A stretch of DNA of 64,000 nucleotides from JAXLXE01 sp046328115 (GTDB lineage Bacteria > Chloroflexota > UBA6077 > JACCZL01). Below the pieces are notes generated by a model. It saw only the letters and a list, made by a program, of their open reading frames with translations, was not told where the DNA came from and made no database searches. Numbering within the stretch: position 1 is the first letter of the stretch; the number at the start of each line of letters is the position of its first letter. The DNA is taken from positions 930,001-994,000 of the forward strand of contig JAXLXE010000001.1 of assembly GCA_046328115.1 (NCBI GenBank), read 5' to 3'. A program made the position numbers and the translations under genes. Shown here piece by piece: positions 62,767-64,000 of the stretch.

Positions 62767-62985
62767 CCGCGGCGCGGGCGGTCCGGTTCCAGCCCGGTTG
62801 CCCGCGCTCAATACGTGTCGTGAATCCGACGTTCGCGTGACCACCGCGGGCGATGCACGCATCGCCCATACCATGATGAGCGCGGCACGAGCGGTCCGGT
62901 TCTGGCCGCGTTGCCCGCGAACATCGCCCGGCGTACATCGGACGTTCGCGTGACCACCGCGGGCGATGCAAGGATCGCCCCTACC
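62767..62985. repeat. Two tandem copies of a roughly 110-bp intergenic repeat
   Basis: Copies start near 62767 and 62890 (GCGGTCCGGTTC). Each ends in GACGTTCGCGTGACCACCGC plus GGGCGATGCA..ATCGCCC, the latter a hairpin. Copy two runs into the lipB start region and may supply its leader. Confidence 0.7.
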
Positions 62986-63639
62986 GTGCCGCGCGCGGAG
63001 AACGCGACGTTCGCGGTCCGCTTCCTGGGACGCGTTGAGTACCTGGAGGCGCTCGCCCTCCAGCGGAGCCTGGCTGCGCGGCGAGACGCGGAAGAGATCG
63101 GCGACACGGTGCTGCTGTTGGAGCACCCTCCAGTGATCACGCTGGGCAGACGGGGCTCGCGCGATGACGTGTACGCCTCTGACCAGGAACTGGCCCGGCT
63201 GGGCATTCCCGTCATCGAGACGAACCGCGGCGGCCTGGTGACCTACCACGGTCCGGGCCAACTGGTGGGCTACCCGATCGTGCGCCTGCGCAGCTTTGCC
63301 GGCGACGCGCCCCGCTACGTCACGCTGCTGGAGGAGAGCATCATCCGCACCCTGGCGCGGCTGGGCGTGGCCGCCTTCCGAAATCCGGAGCACCGCGGCG
63401 TCTTCACGGCGCGTGGCAAGATCGCCGCCATCGGCGTGGCCGTGAGCCGCGGCGTGACAATGCACGGCTTCGCGCTGAACGTGGATCCGGACCTGAGCCA
63501 CTTCGACCTGATCAACCCGTGCGGCATCGGCGAGCTGGGCGTTACGTCGATCCGCTGCGAGACGGGGGCGACGCTGGGGTTGCGGGAGGTGGGTGAGATG
63601 GTGGCGGCGGAGCTCCGGGCGTGCGTGGGGACGAACTGA
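62986..63639 (+). CDS. lipB: Octanoyl-[acyl-carrier-protein]:protein octanoyltransferase
   Basis: 217 residues from the GTG at 62986; longer in-frame starts would include the upstream repeat. Family signatures: RGGLVTYHGPGQLVGYPI, the Lys in GKIAAIGVAVSRGVTMHGF, and the catalytic Cys in NPCGIGELGVTSI. It transfers octanoyl groups to lipoyl domains for lipoate synthesis; lipA was not seen in the window. It is near lpdA, whose partner enzymes need lipoylation. Confidence 0.93.
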   Translation: MPRAENATFAVRFLGRVEYLEALALQRSLAARRDAEEIGDTVLLLEHPPVITLGRRGSRDDVYASDQELARLGIPVIETNRGGLVTYHGPGQLVGYPIVRLRSFAGDAPRYVTLLEESIIRTLARLGVAAFRNPEHRGVFTARGKIAAIGVAVSRGVTMHGFALNVDPDLSHFDLINPCGIGELGVTSIRCETGATLGLREVGEMVAAELRACVGTN

Positions 63640-63765
63640 CCTGACCACGAGGCGCACCGGTCAACCACCCACATTCGGCACCCACCCGTCCCGAAAGTGG
63701 ACAATACAGCCAGTACACTGCCGGTTTCTCTCAGCAACTAACGCCCCTGCGAGGTAAACGCCCTC

Positions 63766-64000
63766 ATGTCCGTGGACACCCGCCAGGAGGAAGTCCTCAA
63801 CAGCCTCCGCGTCGTGCGAGACCCTGACCTGCACCGCGACATCGTCTCGCTGGGGTTCGTCCAGAACCTCAAGATCGAGGCCGGTCGCGTGGGCTTCGAC
63901 ATCGTGCTCACCACGCCGGCCTGCCCGGTGAAAGATCGGCTGCAGGAGGAGGCGGAGCGCGCCGTGCGCTCGCTCCCCTGGGTGACAGAGGTCTCCGTGG
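63766..64000 (+). CDS. Mrp/ApbC-type P-loop iron-sulfur carrier, N-terminal part (cut by window end)
   Basis: 78 codons are visible: a MIP18/DUF59 domain (LNSLRVVRDPDLHRDIVSLG; FVQNLKIEAGRVGFDIVLTT; PACPVKDRLQEEAERAV). This domain usually precedes the P-loop ATPase of Mrp-type Fe-S cluster carriers, but stand-alone DUF59 proteins (SufT-like) also exist. The rest lies outside the window. Confidence 0.75.
   Translation, partial: MSVDTRQEEVLNSLRVVRDPDLHRDIVSLGFVQNLKIEAGRVGFDIVLTTPACPVKDRLQEEAERAVRSLPWVTEVSV

Noticed and set aside
1..64000. tRNA, rRNA, riboswitches or sel genes
   Set aside because: Looked for by eye on both strands. No cloverleaf with a T-loop, no rRNA segment, and no recognisable riboswitch or selA/B/C/D was found.

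Overview
The window is GC-rich (roughly two thirds G+C by eye) and gene-dense. Twin-arginine-type lipoprotein signals on the transporter binding proteins, many GTG/TTG starts, duplicated peptide-type importers, FGE-sulfatase and oxidoreductase genes, and GT-C membrane glycosyltransferases suggest a soil or aquatic Chloroflexota-like bacterium. That placement is an inference from gene content, not a phylogenetic result.

Left part (1-11.4 kb): the 3' part of an isochorismatase-fold gene, translationally coupled to a phosphotriesterase-family hydrolase. Next comes a very large secreted beta-helix/Calx-beta protein gene (1835-6283), broken by many frameshifts. Its tail contains a shrunken, deletion-riddled copy of the following 1.3 kb, most likely a low-quality assembly join. 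Then a secreted intradiol-dioxygenase-like protein and two large membrane proteins.

11.4-32 kb is the metabolic core. An apparent operon opens with a selenoprotein of the UGSC family: an in-frame UGA at 11760-11762 joins two reading frames and is followed by a convincing bacterial SECIS hairpin with a GGUC loop. Behind it lie a thioredoxin-reductase-like flavoprotein, a peptide-type ABC binding protein and two permeases. A second, oppositely oriented importer operon ends with a DAO-family flavoprotein. Neither operon carries its own ATPase genes. Dehydrogenases, hemB, an HpcH-type aldolase and a hicBA toxin-antitoxin pair follow.

31.6-41.6 kb: a formylglycine-generating enzyme beside its likely sulfatase substrate and a ketopantoate-reductase-like gene, then a membrane-protein cluster. 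In that cluster an 891-residue fusion of a multi-pass membrane module and a terpene-cyclase-like domain with a DxDD motif sits 3 nt from a UbiA prenyltransferase. A 14-bp tandem array lies upstream.

41.6-53.5 kb is accessory DNA and an insertion-sequence graveyard. It holds an IS21-family end remnant, an IS66-like element, an IS5-like element inserted at CTAG in an IS256-type transposase gene, an IS66 relic, ruined PIN-type toxin modules, and an IS21-family element (50412-53027) with a perfect 7-bp target duplication that splits a small gene. One AT-richer pentapeptide-repeat membrane protein gene survives intact among them.

53.5-64 kb: a CotH / DUF4956 / VTC-domain surface cluster divergent from a two-component system, a short alcohol dehydrogenase, then lpdA, a cysteine hydrolase, lipB and the start of an Mrp-type gene. 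No tRNA, rRNA, CRISPR array or selenium-incorporation (sel) gene was recognised in the window.
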